Made by a program: the position numbers and the translations under genes. From Alkaliphilus flagellatus (lineage in GTDB: Bacteria; Bacillota; Clostridia; Peptostreptococcales; Natronincolaceae): a DNA stretch of 64,000 nt. The DNA lies in assembly GCF_018919215.1 (NCBI RefSeq), contig NZ_JAHLQK010000001.1, positions 776,430-840,429 on the forward strand, read 5' to 3'. This document shows positions 1 to 10,071 of the stretch, one piece after another; the stretch's first letter is position 1, and every line of letters begins with the position of its first letter. The notes beneath the pieces are model-generated. The model was given only the letters and a program-made list of their open reading frames with translations. It made no database searches and was not told the origin of the DNA.

Positions 1-734
<734 letters not shown>

Positions 735-854
735 AAAATCAATAAAAGTTGGATTTACAAAATAATTGTATAGTGGTATAATTATTGATAACATTTAAGT
801 GAGATAGTCATATAATATATTAATTAAATAATAGATAAAGGCCGAGAATTGGAG

Positions 855-913
855 AGCCATGCAAACTAACCTATCATCAATAGATAGGGTTAGATTTTGC
901 ATGGCTTTTTTTA
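855..913 (+). terminator. hairpin terminator / possible attenuator between glpK and the glpA-like gene
   Basis: AGCCATGCAAA (855-865) pairs with TTTTGCATGGCT further down, with an inner CTAACCTATC/GATAGGGTTAG arm, then a T-run at 906-913. It could end the glpK transcript. It also lies in the roughly 370-bp leader of the next gene, so it could be an attenuator of the kind controlled by GlpP in other Firmicutes; that role is inference. Nothing else was recognised in 735-1102. Confidence 0.7.
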
Positions 914-1102
914 TTGCTTAGGAAAGTATAGTTTTTCCTATAGTGAGATAATTAAGAAAGCAGCAGGCTGGAAGTATTTTAAGCACTTGAAATTTTTAAC
1001 TAATGTTAAAAATTGAGTGCGTTATGGAGCATTGAGCTAGCGATATCGGAAATTTTTTGTCCTTATTTTACAGAGTTTCAAAAAAAGAGAGGAGAAAATC
1101 AT

Positions 1103-2617
1103 ATGTATGATGTAGCCATTATAGGAGCAGGGGTTATAGGTAGCTTTATTGCCCGCGAATTATCTAAATATAATATAAAAATTGTATTAATCGAAAAGGA
1201 AAATGATGTGGCAAATGGTACCACAAAGGCTAACAGTGCTATTGTTCATAGTGGATATGATGCAATACCTGGAACATTAAAGGCAGAATTAAATGCTAAG
1301 GGGAATGCCATGTTTGATAAAGTTTGTAAAGACTTGAGTGTGCCTTTTAAAAGAATCGGTTCATTGGTGGTGGCCTTTAGTGAAGATGAAATGAAAACAA
1401 TAGAGAATTTATATGAAAGAGGGATAGAAAACAAAATACCTAATATGAAGATTTTAAATAGAGAAGAACTTTTGCAAAAAGAGCCTAATTTAAATGAAGA
1501 GGCAATAGGAGCACTATATTCACCAACAGCGGGAATTATAGGTCCTTGGGAGCTAACTATTGCCTTGGCAGAAAATGCTGCGGATAATGATGTTGAAGTA
1601 AAATTAAATAGCCAAGTAGAGAATATTCAAAGGGTAGAGGATGGCTACTTAATTTCCTTAGGTGAAGATGAGATAAGAGCAAAATATATTATTAATGCTG
1701 CTGGATTGTTTGCAGATAAGATTCACAACATGGTAAGTAGCCCAACCTTTGAAATTATACCTAATCGAGGACAATACAATCTATTTGATAAGAGTGTAGG
1801 GAAGTATGTAAATAGTGTAATCTTTCAAACTCCAACAAAGCATGGAAAAGGTATAGTGATTTTACCTACTGTCCATGGAAACCTATTGTTAGGGCCTACT
1901 GCCGAAGCTGTTGAAACAAAGGAGAGCATAGAAACCACCAGTAAAGGGTTAGACAGCTTAAGACAGCATGCTGAAAAAACTCTAAAGAATTTACCTTTCA
2001 ATAAAGTGATTACAGCATTTTCTGGATTAAGAGCTAAAACATCCTCTAGAGACTTTATCATTGAAGAGTCAAAGGAAGCAAAGGGCTTTATTAATGTTGC
2101 TGCTATAGATTCTCCAGGACTTTCTGCAGCACCTGCTATAGCAGATTATATAATGAATATGCTTAAGAATATTGCTGGAGGACTAGAAGAAAAAGCTGAT
2201 TTTAATCCTGTAAGAAAACCCCTCACACCTTTTATGGAATTGTCAGATGAAGAAAAGGCAGAAATAATAAAAAAAGATGCTAAGTATGGTAGGGTTATTT
2301 GTCGTTGCGAAAACATAACAGAGGGTGAGATTGTTGATATCATTCACAGGAAAGTTGGTGCTACAACAGTGGATGGAGTTAAGAAAAGAGCTAGGACTGG
2401 ATCGGGTAGATGTCAAGGTGGTTTTTGTAGTCCTAGAGTGATGGAAATCATAGCTAGAGAGTTAAACATGAAGGTTACAGAAGTCGTTAAGGATAAGAAA
2501 ACATCATATATTTTAACAGAAGAAACAAAGCAAAAAAATATTTATGGCATCACAGATAAGCTACAGACAGAGACAAAGCAAGAAGAGGTTGGAGGTAAAT
2601 ATTATGCTAAACTATGA
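1103..2617 (+). CDS. glpA: FAD-dependent glycerol-3-phosphate dehydrogenase, GlpA-like with BFD-type [2Fe-2S] domain
   Basis: Predicted to oxidise glycerol-3-phosphate to dihydroxyacetone phosphate. The start at 1103 follows AGAGGAGA; the frame is open further upstream but without a ribosome site. Residues 1-370 are a DAO-type flavoprotein with the FAD motif GAGVIGSFIA near residue 8. The C-terminal part carries C400-x-C402 and C437-x4-C442, the BFD-like [2Fe-2S] cysteine set seen in anaerobic GlpA. Length (504 aa) fits. The stop overlaps the start of the next gene by 14 nt, indicating translational coupling. Context after glpK supports the substrate, but related FAD enzymes act on other 2-hydroxyacids. 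Confidence 0.85.
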   Translation: MYDVAIIGAGVIGSFIARELSKYNIKIVLIEKENDVANGTTKANSAIVHSGYDAIPGTLKAELNAKGNAMFDKVCKDLSVPFKRIGSLVVAFSEDEMKTIENLYERGIENKIPNMKILNREELLQKEPNLNEEAIGALYSPTAGIIGPWELTIALAENAADNDVEVKLNSQVENIQRVEDGYLISLGEDEIRAKYIINAAGLFADKIHNMVSSPTFEIIPNRGQYNLFDKSVGKYVNSVIFQTPTKHGKGIVILPTVHGNLLLGPTAEAVETKESIETTSKGLDSLRQHAEKTLKNLPFNKVITAFSGLRAKTSSRDFIIEESKEAKGFINVAAIDSPGLSAAPAIADYIMNMLKNIAGGLEEKADFNPVRKPLTPFMELSDEEKAEIIKKDAKYGRVICRCENITEGEIVDIIHRKVGATTVDGVKKRARTGSGRCQGGFCSPRVMEIIARELNMKVTEVVKDKKTSYILTEETKQKNIYGITDKLQTETKQEEVGGKYYAKL

Positions 2618-3869
2618 TATTGTGGTAATTGGTGGCGGTCCAGCAGGGTTAGCGGCTGCAGTAGAGGCTAGAAAAAATAGTGTAGATAATATATTAGTGA
2701 TTGAAAGAGATAGAGAGCTAGGTGGAATCCTTCAGCAATGTATTCATAATGGCTTTGGACTCCATGTATTTAAAGAGGAGCTAACTGGGCCAGAGTATGC
2801 CGAAAGATTTATTAATGAGCTAAAGGAAATGGGAATCGAATATACACTAGATACAATGGTGTTAGCTTTAGGAGAAGATAAATCCATAACGGCTATCAAC
2901 ACTATTGATGGGTTGATGAAAATTAATGCTAAAGCAATTATCATGGCAATGGGATGTAGAGAAAGAGCAAGGGGTGCAATCAATATTCCAGGAGAACGGC
3001 CAGCCGGGGTATTTACAGCAGGAACAGCTCAACGTTTTGTCAATATGGAGGGTTATATGGTAGGAAGAAAGGTTGTCATATTAGGCTCTGGAGACATAGG
3101 ACTGATTATGGCAAGAAGAATGACACTAGAGGGGGCAGAGGTTGAGGCAGTGGTAGAGATCATGCCTTACTCTGGAGGATTAAGCAGAAATATAGTGCAA
3201 TGTCTCGATGACTTCAATATTCCACTTTTACTAAGCCATACTGTAATCAATATAGAAGGTAAAGATCGGGTAAAAGCTGTTACCATCGCAAAGGTAGATG
3301 AGAACAAAAAGCCTATTAAAGGCACTGAAAGACGTATAGAGTGTGATACATTGCTTTTATCTGTAGGACTAATACCTGAAAATGAACTTTCCATTAATGC
3401 GGGGATAGAATTAAATGATATTACTGGTGGACCAGTTGTAAACGAATCTATGGAAACATCGGCAGAAGGAATATTTGCATGTGGTAATGTTGTCCATGTC
3501 CACGATTTAGTTGACTGGGTAACGGGGGAAAGTAGAAGAGCAGGGAAAAATGCGGCTAGATATGTACAGAATCGGTTAAAGAAAGAAGGAACCATATTAA
3601 ATATAAACCCAGGGAAAGGGATTAGATATATAGTGCCTCAAAAAGTAAGAGTAGAAAATATAGATAAAGCCTTGGACCTATACATGAGGGTGGATGATGT
3701 ATATCATAACATGCAAATGGTTGTCAAAGCTGATGGATCAGAGATTAAAAGAGTAAAAAAAATGCATGTAGCTCCAGGGGAAATGGAATCAATTAAAATT
3801 GCCATAAAGGATTTAAAAAATAAAGATATAAAAGAAATTACAGTAGAACTACAAAGGGAGGAGGTGTAA
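2604..3869 (+). CDS. NAD(P)/FAD-dependent oxidoreductase (pyridine nucleotide-disulfide family), partner of the GlpA-like enzyme
   Basis: 421 aa from the ATG at 2604, preceded by TTGGAGGT. It has two Rossmann motifs: GGGPAGLAAA near residue 9 for FAD and GSGDIGLIMAR in the middle for the nucleotide. A C-terminal FACGNVVHVHDLVD segment is typical of the family. An ERDRELGGILQQCIHNGFG segment is characteristic of the enzyme that follows GlpA-like genes in clostridia. It probably passes electrons between the glycerol-3-phosphate dehydrogenase and a nucleotide or quinone carrier, in the role GlpB/GlpC play elsewhere. The exact acceptor is not visible in the sequence. Confidence 0.85.
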   Translation: MLNYDIVVIGGGPAGLAAAVEARKNSVDNILVIERDRELGGILQQCIHNGFGLHVFKEELTGPEYAERFINELKEMGIEYTLDTMVLALGEDKSITAINTIDGLMKINAKAIIMAMGCRERARGAINIPGERPAGVFTAGTAQRFVNMEGYMVGRKVVILGSGDIGLIMARRMTLEGAEVEAVVEIMPYSGGLSRNIVQCLDDFNIPLLLSHTVINIEGKDRVKAVTIAKVDENKKPIKGTERRIECDTLLLSVGLIPENELSINAGIELNDITGGPVVNESMETSAEGIFACGNVVHVHDLVDWVTGESRRAGKNAARYVQNRLKKEGTILNINPGKGIRYIVPQKVRVENIDKALDLYMRVDDVYHNMQMVVKADGSEIKRVKKMHVAPGEMESIKIAIKDLKNKDIKEITVELQREEV

Positions 3870-3871
3870 AA

Positions 3872-4234
3872 ATGCAAGCAAAGGATATTGTTTGTATCGT
3901 ATGCCCTCTTGGATGCAAGTTAAAAGTAAAGCCTATAGATGATGGGGCCATAGGGTTTACAGTAGAAGGAAACAAATGTGCTAGAGGAGCTGAATATGGA
4001 ATAAAGGAAGTAACAAATCCCACTAGGGTAATTACTTCAACAGTAAGGATTAAAAATGCACACTTAAATAGAATTCCAGTGAAAACCAATGGTGCTGTTC
4101 CAAAGAACCTTATTGGGAAATGTATGGAAAGATTAAACTTTATAGAGGTGGAAAGTCCTGTGAAGGCAGGAGATATTATTATTAAAGATATTTTGGGTAC
4201 TGGTATAGATATTGTAGCTTCAAGAAGCATGTAG
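3872..4234 (+). CDS. DUF1667 family Cys-rich protein
   Basis: 120 aa, two bases after the preceding stop and with its own GGAGGAGG site. The N-terminus CIVCPLGCKL (C8, C11, C15) plus GNKCARG supplies four cysteines, a probable metal or Fe-S binding set. The family is regularly the third gene of clostridial GlpA-like/FAD-oxidoreductase operons and is presumed to be the small electron-transfer subunit. That role is inferred from gene order; the sequence shows only the Cys motifs. Confidence 0.85.
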   Translation: MQAKDIVCIVCPLGCKLKVKPIDDGAIGFTVEGNKCARGAEYGIKEVTNPTRVITSTVRIKNAHLNRIPVKTNGAVPKNLIGKCMERLNFIEVESPVKAGDIIIKDILGTGIDIVASRSM

Positions 4235-4253
4235 TTAGAAGGGAGAAAAGATT

Positions 4254-5672
4254 ATGAAGATGGCAAGGGTTACTAGTATTACTGAAAGGCAGAAGCATGA
4301 TAATCATAGAATAGATTTTCTGAACGGTTATTTGTTTGATAATATGATAGATGGCATTTTAATTACAGATGATAGGGGAAGTGTTATCTATATTAATGAT
4401 GCCTATGAAAAAATATTTAGTGTTAGTAACATTGCTATATTAAATCGAAGTATCTTTGAAGTTAAAAATGATGAGGTTATAATCAATGGTTTTAAAACCC
4501 AAAAAAAGATTATAGGGAGATTAAATTGTTCCACTGGAAGGATTACGATAAATATAGCGATTTCACCGATATATAAAGATAAGAAGTTCAAAGGAGTTAT
4601 CGGTATTTATAGGGAGAATAAACTCAAGAGTAATGAGGTTGAGAAAGTAGAATCTTCCTTTGAAAAGAATCTCAAAGCAGAGCGGTGTATAAATTTAAAT
4701 TGTTGCTTTGAGAATATCATTACAGATAGCCATATAATGAAAAGCACTTTATTAATTGCCCAAAAAGCTTCAATGGTGTCTTCTACGGTTCTCATTAGAG
4801 GAGAAAGTGGAACGGGAAAGGGAATGGTGGCAAAGGCTATACATGATTCCAGTAATAGAAAAGAGGCTCCATTCATAAAGGTAAACTGTGGAGCAATACC
4901 TCCAACTCTTTTAGAATCAGAACTTTTCGGACATGAACAGGGTTCATTTACAGGAGCTATTAAGAAAAAAATAGGAAAGTTTGAACAGGCAAATGGCGGA
5001 ACAATACTCCTAGATGAAATAGGAGACATGCCTATGGAAATGCAAGTGAAACTATTAAGAATTATACAAGAAAAAGAATTCCAGCGGGTTGGGGGAAATG
5101 AAACCATTAGATGCGATGTAAGAATATTAGCTGCAACCAATAAAAATTTAGAGGAACAAGTGGAAAAAGGAAGGTTTAGGGAGGATTTATATTATCGATT
5201 AAATGTCATTCCCGTTCAGCTACCTTCACTAAGAGATAGAAAAGAAGATATACCTATTCTTTGCCGTTATTTTATTCAGAAGCTTAACAAAAAAATAGGT
5301 GGTAAAATAAAGGGATTAGCTGATGAAGTACAAGAAGCTTTTTATCATTATGATTGGCCAGGTAATGTGCGAGAGCTAGAAAATTTAATGGAAAGACTCA
5401 TAGTTTTATCAGAAGAAGAAATAATACAGCTACATGAAATACCTACTTATATTTCACAGGTGTATAATACTACTATTGTAAATTCTATGAGTGTTGGTTT
5501 AAGTACCTTAAGAAATATACCAACATTAGAAGAGTACGAGAAGGAGATTATAAAAGTAGCCTTACAGAGGTTCAAAAGCTTTAATGCTGCTGGAAAAGCT
5601 TTAGGAGTTACTCATAAAACTATTGCAGCTAAGGCTAGAAAATACAATATTGTAGAAAAAAGAGAAGGCTAA
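4254..5672 (+). CDS. sigma-54-dependent transcriptional activator with PAS sensor domain
   Basis: 472 aa. Residues about 20-130 are a PAS-like domain (DGILITDDRGSVIYIN). Residues about 160-400 are the AAA+ domain, with Walker A GESGTGKG near 183, the sigma-54 contact loop GSFTGA (GAFTGA variant) near 230, and DEIGDMP. The C-terminus is a Fis-type helix-turn-helix (FNAAGKALGVTHKTIAAKARKY). It closes the glycerol-3-phosphate oxidation operon and probably regulates it or a related catabolic gene set. I found no -24/-12 element with correct GG-N10-GC spacing upstream of the operon. Confidence 0.9.
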   Translation: MKMARVTSITERQKHDNHRIDFLNGYLFDNMIDGILITDDRGSVIYINDAYEKIFSVSNIAILNRSIFEVKNDEVIINGFKTQKKIIGRLNCSTGRITINIAISPIYKDKKFKGVIGIYRENKLKSNEVEKVESSFEKNLKAERCINLNCCFENIITDSHIMKSTLLIAQKASMVSSTVLIRGESGTGKGMVAKAIHDSSNRKEAPFIKVNCGAIPPTLLESELFGHEQGSFTGAIKKKIGKFEQANGGTILLDEIGDMPMEMQVKLLRIIQEKEFQRVGGNETIRCDVRILAATNKNLEEQVEKGRFREDLYYRLNVIPVQLPSLRDRKEDIPILCRYFIQKLNKKIGGKIKGLADEVQEAFYHYDWPGNVRELENLMERLIVLSEEEIIQLHEIPTYISQVYNTTIVNSMSVGLSTLRNIPTLEEYEKEIIKVALQRFKSFNAAGKALGVTHKTIAAKARKYNIVEKREG

Positions 5673-5690
5673 GGCTTCTCTTTTTTTAGA
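5658..5690 (+). terminator. terminator of the glp-type operon
   Basis: AGAGAAG / CTTCTCT hairpin overlapping the stop codon of the sigma-54 activator, followed by seven T residues. Confidence 0.85.
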
Positions 5691-5798
5691 TAATAGAATA
5701 ATCTAGTTTGATTTTTCAATTTATTTGAATTATAATAAATTGCAATATAACAGTTATGGTATAAATTAGAAAAATATGTTGAGGGGGTATGGCTGGGA

Positions 5799-5951
5799 AT
5801 GTTAAGTAAAGATCATTTTGAAGAAATTAGTAAATCAATTATTGAATATGGAAGACCATTAGAAAAAAGCCTATTTGAAAAATATTTTCATGATGGTTCT
5901 GAACAAGAGATAATAAGCGTATTAAATGATAAGAATTTTAAAAAGGGATAG
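5799..5951 (+). CDS. small hypothetical protein (50 aa) upstream of the M55 peptidase
   Basis: An ATG at 5799 opens a 50-codon frame starting MLSKDHFEEISKSIIEYG and ending KNFKKG at 5951, only 11 nt before the peptidase gene. A GAGGGGG stretch lies about 12 nt upstream of the start, slightly far for a ribosome site. The product is charged, soluble and probably helical; I recognise no family. Tight linkage to the next gene suggests co-transcription. Confidence 0.5.
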   Translation: MLSKDHFEEISKSIIEYGRPLEKSLFEKYFHDGSEQEIISVLNDKNFKKG

Positions 5952-5962
5952 GGGGATAATTT

Positions 5963-6787
5963 ATGAAGATTTATATTTCTGCAGATATTGAGGGTATTAG
6001 TGGTGTAGTTAATGGTACACATACATCACCACAAGGATATGACTACAATAGAGCGAGAAAACTGATGACAGACGAAGTAAATGCAGCAGCGAAGGGAGCG
6101 AAGTTAGCAGGAGCGACTACAATATTAGTAAATGACTCTCATGGTCCAATGACTAACCTATTGATTGAAGAATTAGATGAGGATGTAGTGCTTATATCTG
6201 GAAACCAAAAACTTTTGAGAATGATGGAGGGAATTGATCATACATACGATGCAGCTCTTTTAATAGGATATCATGCTAGGCATAATACCTCAGGTGTTTT
6301 GTCTCATACTTATCATGACGCAGTTATATCAGAAGTTAAAATAAATGGCAAAATTGTAGGTGAATTTGAGTTTAATACTTTAGTAGCTGGGCAATACAAT
6401 GTACCTGTGGTTTTTGTATCTGGAGATGATATTTTATCTGAACAAGTAAAAGAATTTAATCCAGAAATAGAGACACTTATTGTAAAAAATACCCATAGTA
6501 GATGTACAGCTGGATGTATTCAACCTAAAAAAGTACATAGATTGATGGAAGAAAAAGTGCAAAAAATATTAACAGATAAATTAAAATCAATTTCTTCACC
6601 CAAGATAGAAGGAAAAGTCGAGTTAGAGGTTGCTTTCTTAAATAGTGGAATGGCAGAGGCTACCTTGCTTATACCAGGAGTAGAGTTAATCGAACCTAAC
6701 AGAGTAAAGTATGTAGCCAAGGATCTGATTGAAGCCTATAAAATGAGAGCGGCACTAACAACCTTAGCTGCAAGTACACTGTATTAG
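5963..6787 (+). CDS. dppA: M55 family D-aminopeptidase (DppA-like)
   Basis: 274 aa, start at the ATG 5963 after AGGGGGAT. It matches the M55 family over its length: MKIYISADIEGISGV with the metal ligands D8 and E10, VNDSHGPM, GYHARHNTSGVLSHTYHD and NTHSRCTAG. The enzyme is a zinc-dependent, self-compartmentalising cytoplasmic peptidase that releases N-terminal D-amino acids, for example from D-Ala-D-Ala peptides during wall turnover. In Bacillus it is linked to dipeptide ABC transport genes; here no dpp transporter is adjacent. Confidence 0.92.
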   Translation: MKIYISADIEGISGVVNGTHTSPQGYDYNRARKLMTDEVNAAAKGAKLAGATTILVNDSHGPMTNLLIEELDEDVVLISGNQKLLRMMEGIDHTYDAALLIGYHARHNTSGVLSHTYHDAVISEVKINGKIVGEFEFNTLVAGQYNVPVVFVSGDDILSEQVKEFNPEIETLIVKNTHSRCTAGCIQPKKVHRLMEEKVQKILTDKLKSISSPKIEGKVELEVAFLNSGMAEATLLIPGVELIEPNRVKYVAKDLIEAYKMRAALTTLAASTLY

Positions 6788-6886
6788 ATATTATGAACAT
6801 AAGATTCCATATTTTCATTGCATTTAAAGAACTTCTTGTGCTAAGTTCTTTAATACCAACAACATTTTTTGAGAGGGGAAACATTA

Positions 6887-7462
6887 TTGAATAAATATTA
6901 TATTAAAAAGATATCTATGGAAAATATAGGAGATTTTTATAAACTCTTTGATGGGGAGAAATGTGAAAGTTGTCAATGTACGTATTTTTTAAGAGCACAT
7001 GAGGATTTAGATTGGGATAGTATAGGGATAGCAGAGGCTAAGGAATTTAGAAGAAAAATATGTGATTTATATAGTGATGGATATATTTATTATCATGATA
7101 ATAATCCAATTGCTTGGTGTCAATGTATTGATCCGGAATTGTCGCCGTATATGAAAAATTTATTAAAGATTAATGATGATGTCAAAAACATCAAAATAAT
7201 TACATGTTTTTACGTAATAGAAGAGTATAGAGGTAATGGTATAATTAAAGAATTGACTAAATTAGTAATTGATGAGTGTAGATTAGCTAATATTCAAACA
7301 CTTTACTCTATACCGGTTTATGATAAGTATCTAGAAAAAGTAAGCCACAATTATAAAAATGAAAAACTCCATACAGGATATAAAAACCTATTTGAAAAAT
7401 TTGATTTTGAGTGTATTGGAGATAATGAGAGATTTTATTTTATGAAAAAGGACTTAATATAA
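6887..7462 (+). CDS. GNAT family N-acetyltransferase
   Basis: 191 aa from the TTG at 6887, chosen because GAGAGGGG lies 8 nt upstream; an in-frame TTG at 6869 has no ribosome site. The protein shows a GNAT-like fold signature, with a central ITCFYVIEEYRGNGIIKELTKLVIDEC segment that contains the acetyl-CoA loop RGNGII. An early CESCQCTYFLRA cysteine cluster and a YYHDNNPIAWCQC strand resemble GNATs of the YoaP/Cys-rich type. The substrate is unknown. Confidence 0.75.
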   Translation: MNKYYIKKISMENIGDFYKLFDGEKCESCQCTYFLRAHEDLDWDSIGIAEAKEFRRKICDLYSDGYIYYHDNNPIAWCQCIDPELSPYMKNLLKINDDVKNIKIITCFYVIEEYRGNGIIKELTKLVIDECRLANIQTLYSIPVYDKYLEKVSHNYKNEKLHTGYKNLFEKFDFECIGDNERFYFMKKDLI

Positions 7463-7599
7463 ATTAAGGGAGATTTGACTAAAAAGTTAATATATAGAAA
7501 CCATTATATTAAGAACAATATTTACAATTATTGAATATTATGATATTATACTGAACAATACTATAATAATTAAAGAATAAAATGCTAAGAAGAGAAGAG

Positions 7600-7884
7600 T
7601 AGATAAATAGTATTCTTTAACAGAGAGCTCTGGTAGCTGAGAAGGAGCAAGGAATAGTTTATTGAAACAAGTCTCGGAGCTGCACTCGGATTTTCATATT
7701 ATTATATATGGAATGATGCCGTGACGGTTGTTCCCGTTAACGAACTAGAGTATAAGTATGTTAAATAATACATGCCGTACTTAAAGAGATTAATATGGTG
7801 ACATATTAATAAACTGAGGTGGCAACACGAAGCTACAGCTCTCGTCCTCAAGATTATAAAATCTTGGAGGTGGGAGCTTTTTTA
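7600..7884 (+). promoter_or_regulatory. T-box leader of the MetRS-like gene
   Basis: It contains Stem I elements (ACAGAGAGC motif near 7620 and the CTGAGA / TCTCGG arm with an AGGAGC bulge), a Stem II/III region and the T-box core CTGAGGTGGCAACACG near 7814. A terminator follows, with AGCTCTCGTCCTCAAGAT / ATCTTGGAGGTGGGAGCT and a T-run to 7884. Expected to read uncharged tRNA and switch between terminator and antiterminator. I could not fix the specifier codon; ATG triplets occur near 7713-7718, but their position in the specifier loop is unproven. Confidence 0.9.
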
Positions 7885-7965
7885 TTATAAAAAATAAGTT
7901 TTCAATATGTAATAGAAGAATGAAAAAGTAATTAATAACTGATAAATATAAGGAGAGGATGTTAT

Positions 7966-9993
7966 ATGAATAAGGATATAGAAAACAAGATTAATACTAT
8001 AAAAGAATCTATCGATATAAGCAATAGACCAAAATTTCCAAAGCGAGCAGTAGTTACTGCAGGAATGCCCTATGGCAATAAAGAGCTTCACTTAGGACAT
8101 ATAGGGGGAGTTTTCACCCATGCTGATACCTTTGCCAGATTTTTGCGTGATAGGATAGGCAAAGAAAACGTTATTTTTGTTTCCGGTACTGATTGTTACG
8201 GTTCTCCAATATCGGAGCATTATCGTCAATTAGTCAGTAGTGAGGAGTTTGAAGGAACAATTAATGATTTTGTTCAATATAATTATAAACGTCAAAAGGA
8301 GGTTTTAAATCTCTATAATATTGATATAAATTTATTTGCAGCTTCTAGCTTTGGACATTCTTCAGAGATTCATCGTGAAGTATCTAATGAGTTTATTCAA
8401 AAACTTTATTCGAATGGACATCTTGCTAAAATAACCACATCACAGTTTTATGATACTGATCTTAATGTTTTTCTAAACGGTCGTCAAGTGGTTGGACAAT
8501 GTCCTATTGAAGGATGTTCTTCGGAAAAAGGATATGCCGATGAATGTTCATTGGGTCATCAATATATGCCAGTTGATCTTATAAACCCTAAGAGTACTCT
8601 TTCTGGAAAAAAACCAGAAATGAGGGATGTAACAAATTGGTATTTTAAACTGGATAGTTTCCATAATCTATTAGAAAAATGGGTGGAATATCTTGAGGGA
8701 ATACCTAATTGCAGACCATCTTTAATAAGGACTATTAAGGAATTTTTAAAGCCACCTGTTATTTATGTAAAAAAAGATCAGCTGGATTTATTAAACTCAA
8801 TTCAGGATAAACTTCCTAAATATACTTTACAAGATGAAAATAAAAAGTCTTCTTTTATGATGGTATTTGACGATCTAGAAAAAAGAGATAAAGCCTGCTT
8901 ATTATTAGCGGAGAAGTCAATCCGCTTTCGTACAGGAAAAACATTAGTTCCCTTTAGATTAACTGGTAATATTGAATGGGGGGTTCCAACACCATCCATT
9001 GAAGGAATAGATAACCTTACTTTTTGGGTATGGCCAGAATCTCTTTGGGCACCTATATCCTTTACTAAAACCTATCTTGACCAATTGAATAATCAAAATG
9101 ATGCATGGAAAGAGTGGTGGTGCTCTTTAGATTCTGAAGTATATCAATTTATAGGTGAAGATAATATATATTTCTATGGACTAGCAGAGATGGCAATGTT
9201 TATGGCGACTCAGGATAAAGAGCTAACAATTCATCCATCAGAAGGGCAACTTCAATTACCTAATCTTATTTCAAATAGTCATATACTATTTTTAGATAAA
9301 AAGGCGAGTAGTAGTGGTAAAGTGAAACCACCTACTGCAAGGGAGTTACTTGATTATTATACTGCCGAGCAATTAAGATCCCACTTTTTAGGTTTAAGCC
9401 TTGGAATTAGAAGTGCTAGTTTTCAGCCTAAACCTTTTAATCCAAAAGCATTAGAAAAGGATAGTGATCCTGTGTTAAAGGAGGGTAATTTACTGACAAA
9501 TGTTTTGAATCGAGTTGCTCGCTCTTGTTTTTATACTGTACAACAATATTATAATGGAAGAATACCAGTAGGTAATATTAGTGATGAAGTATTATATGAG
9601 TCCTATCAAACAATTCTTGAATTTGAAAAGTTAATGTATAAATACGAATTTCACACAATAATGAACCTTATGGACACTTATATTCGTAATATTAATAAAG
9701 GTTGGGTAAAAAATATGAAAGTAGCAGATGAAAATGAGGATTCAAAGCTTCGTTCTCAGGTTTTAATCGATGCTTTCCATGGGCTTCGGACAGCTACAGT
9801 TCTAATGCATTCAATTGCACCAGAGGGAACAGAGATGATACGTGAATACTTGAATTTAGATGAAAAGTTTTGGAATTGGAATAGAATTTTCCAAACAATA
9901 TATGATTTTATGGATAATCCACAAGAGCATTCACTTAAATTTCTTGAGCCTAGAGTAGACTTTTTTAAAAAACATCCTAGCCAAATAGTATAA
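7966..9993 (+). CDS. divergent methionyl-tRNA synthetase-like class I ligase lacking a canonical KMSKS
   Basis: 675 aa, start ATG 7966 with AAGGAGAGG. The N-terminal catalytic half is clearly MetRS-type: GMPYGNKELHLGHIGG with HIGH as H42-L-G-H45, VSGTDCYGSPI, and a C179/C184/C194/H198 metal-like set (CPIEGC...CSLGH). TFWVWPESLWAPISF and FIGEDNIYFYGL stand where MetRS has the second half of its Rossmann fold. Where KMSKS is expected the protein reads K446-A-S-S-S-G, and an extra region of about 70 residues sits between GIPNC and LTGNIEWG. The T-box argues for amino-acid-linked control. It may be a specialised or antibiotic-tolerant MetRS or a paralogue with a new role. Confidence 0.8.
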   Translation: MNKDIENKINTIKESIDISNRPKFPKRAVVTAGMPYGNKELHLGHIGGVFTHADTFARFLRDRIGKENVIFVSGTDCYGSPISEHYRQLVSSEEFEGTINDFVQYNYKRQKEVLNLYNIDINLFAASSFGHSSEIHREVSNEFIQKLYSNGHLAKITTSQFYDTDLNVFLNGRQVVGQCPIEGCSSEKGYADECSLGHQYMPVDLINPKSTLSGKKPEMRDVTNWYFKLDSFHNLLEKWVEYLEGIPNCRPSLIRTIKEFLKPPVIYVKKDQLDLLNSIQDKLPKYTLQDENKKSSFMMVFDDLEKRDKACLLLAEKSIRFRTGKTLVPFRLTGNIEWGVPTPSIEGIDNLTFWVWPESLWAPISFTKTYLDQLNNQNDAWKEWWCSLDSEVYQFIGEDNIYFYGLAEMAMFMATQDKELTIHPSEGQLQLPNLISNSHILFLDKKASSSGKVKPPTARELLDYYTAEQLRSHFLGLSLGIRSASFQPKPFNPKALEKDSDPVLKEGNLLTNVLNRVARSCFYTVQQYYNGRIPVGNISDEVLYESYQTILEFEKLMYKYEFHTIMNLMDTYIRNINKGWVKNMKVADENEDSKLRSQVLIDAFHGLRTATVLMHSIAPEGTEMIREYLNLDEKFWNWNRIFQTIYDFMDNPQEHSLKFLEPRVDFFKKHPSQIV

Positions 9994-10071
9994 TTTTATA
10001 TTAGATTTATTTTTGTAAATTTAATGAACATAGTAAAATTAATCCATTATTTTTAATCTCTAGTAAATGAA

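Noticed and set aside
950-1010. Sigma-54 promoter (CTGGAAGTATTTTAAGCA) for the glp-type operon
   Set aside because: GG-to-GC spacing is 11 and not 10, and the -24/-12 bases match poorly.
1013-1102. N-terminal extension of the GlpA-like protein from GTG/ATG near 1013
   Set aside because: No ribosome site there, and the FAD motif normally starts a few residues after the chosen ATG at 1103.
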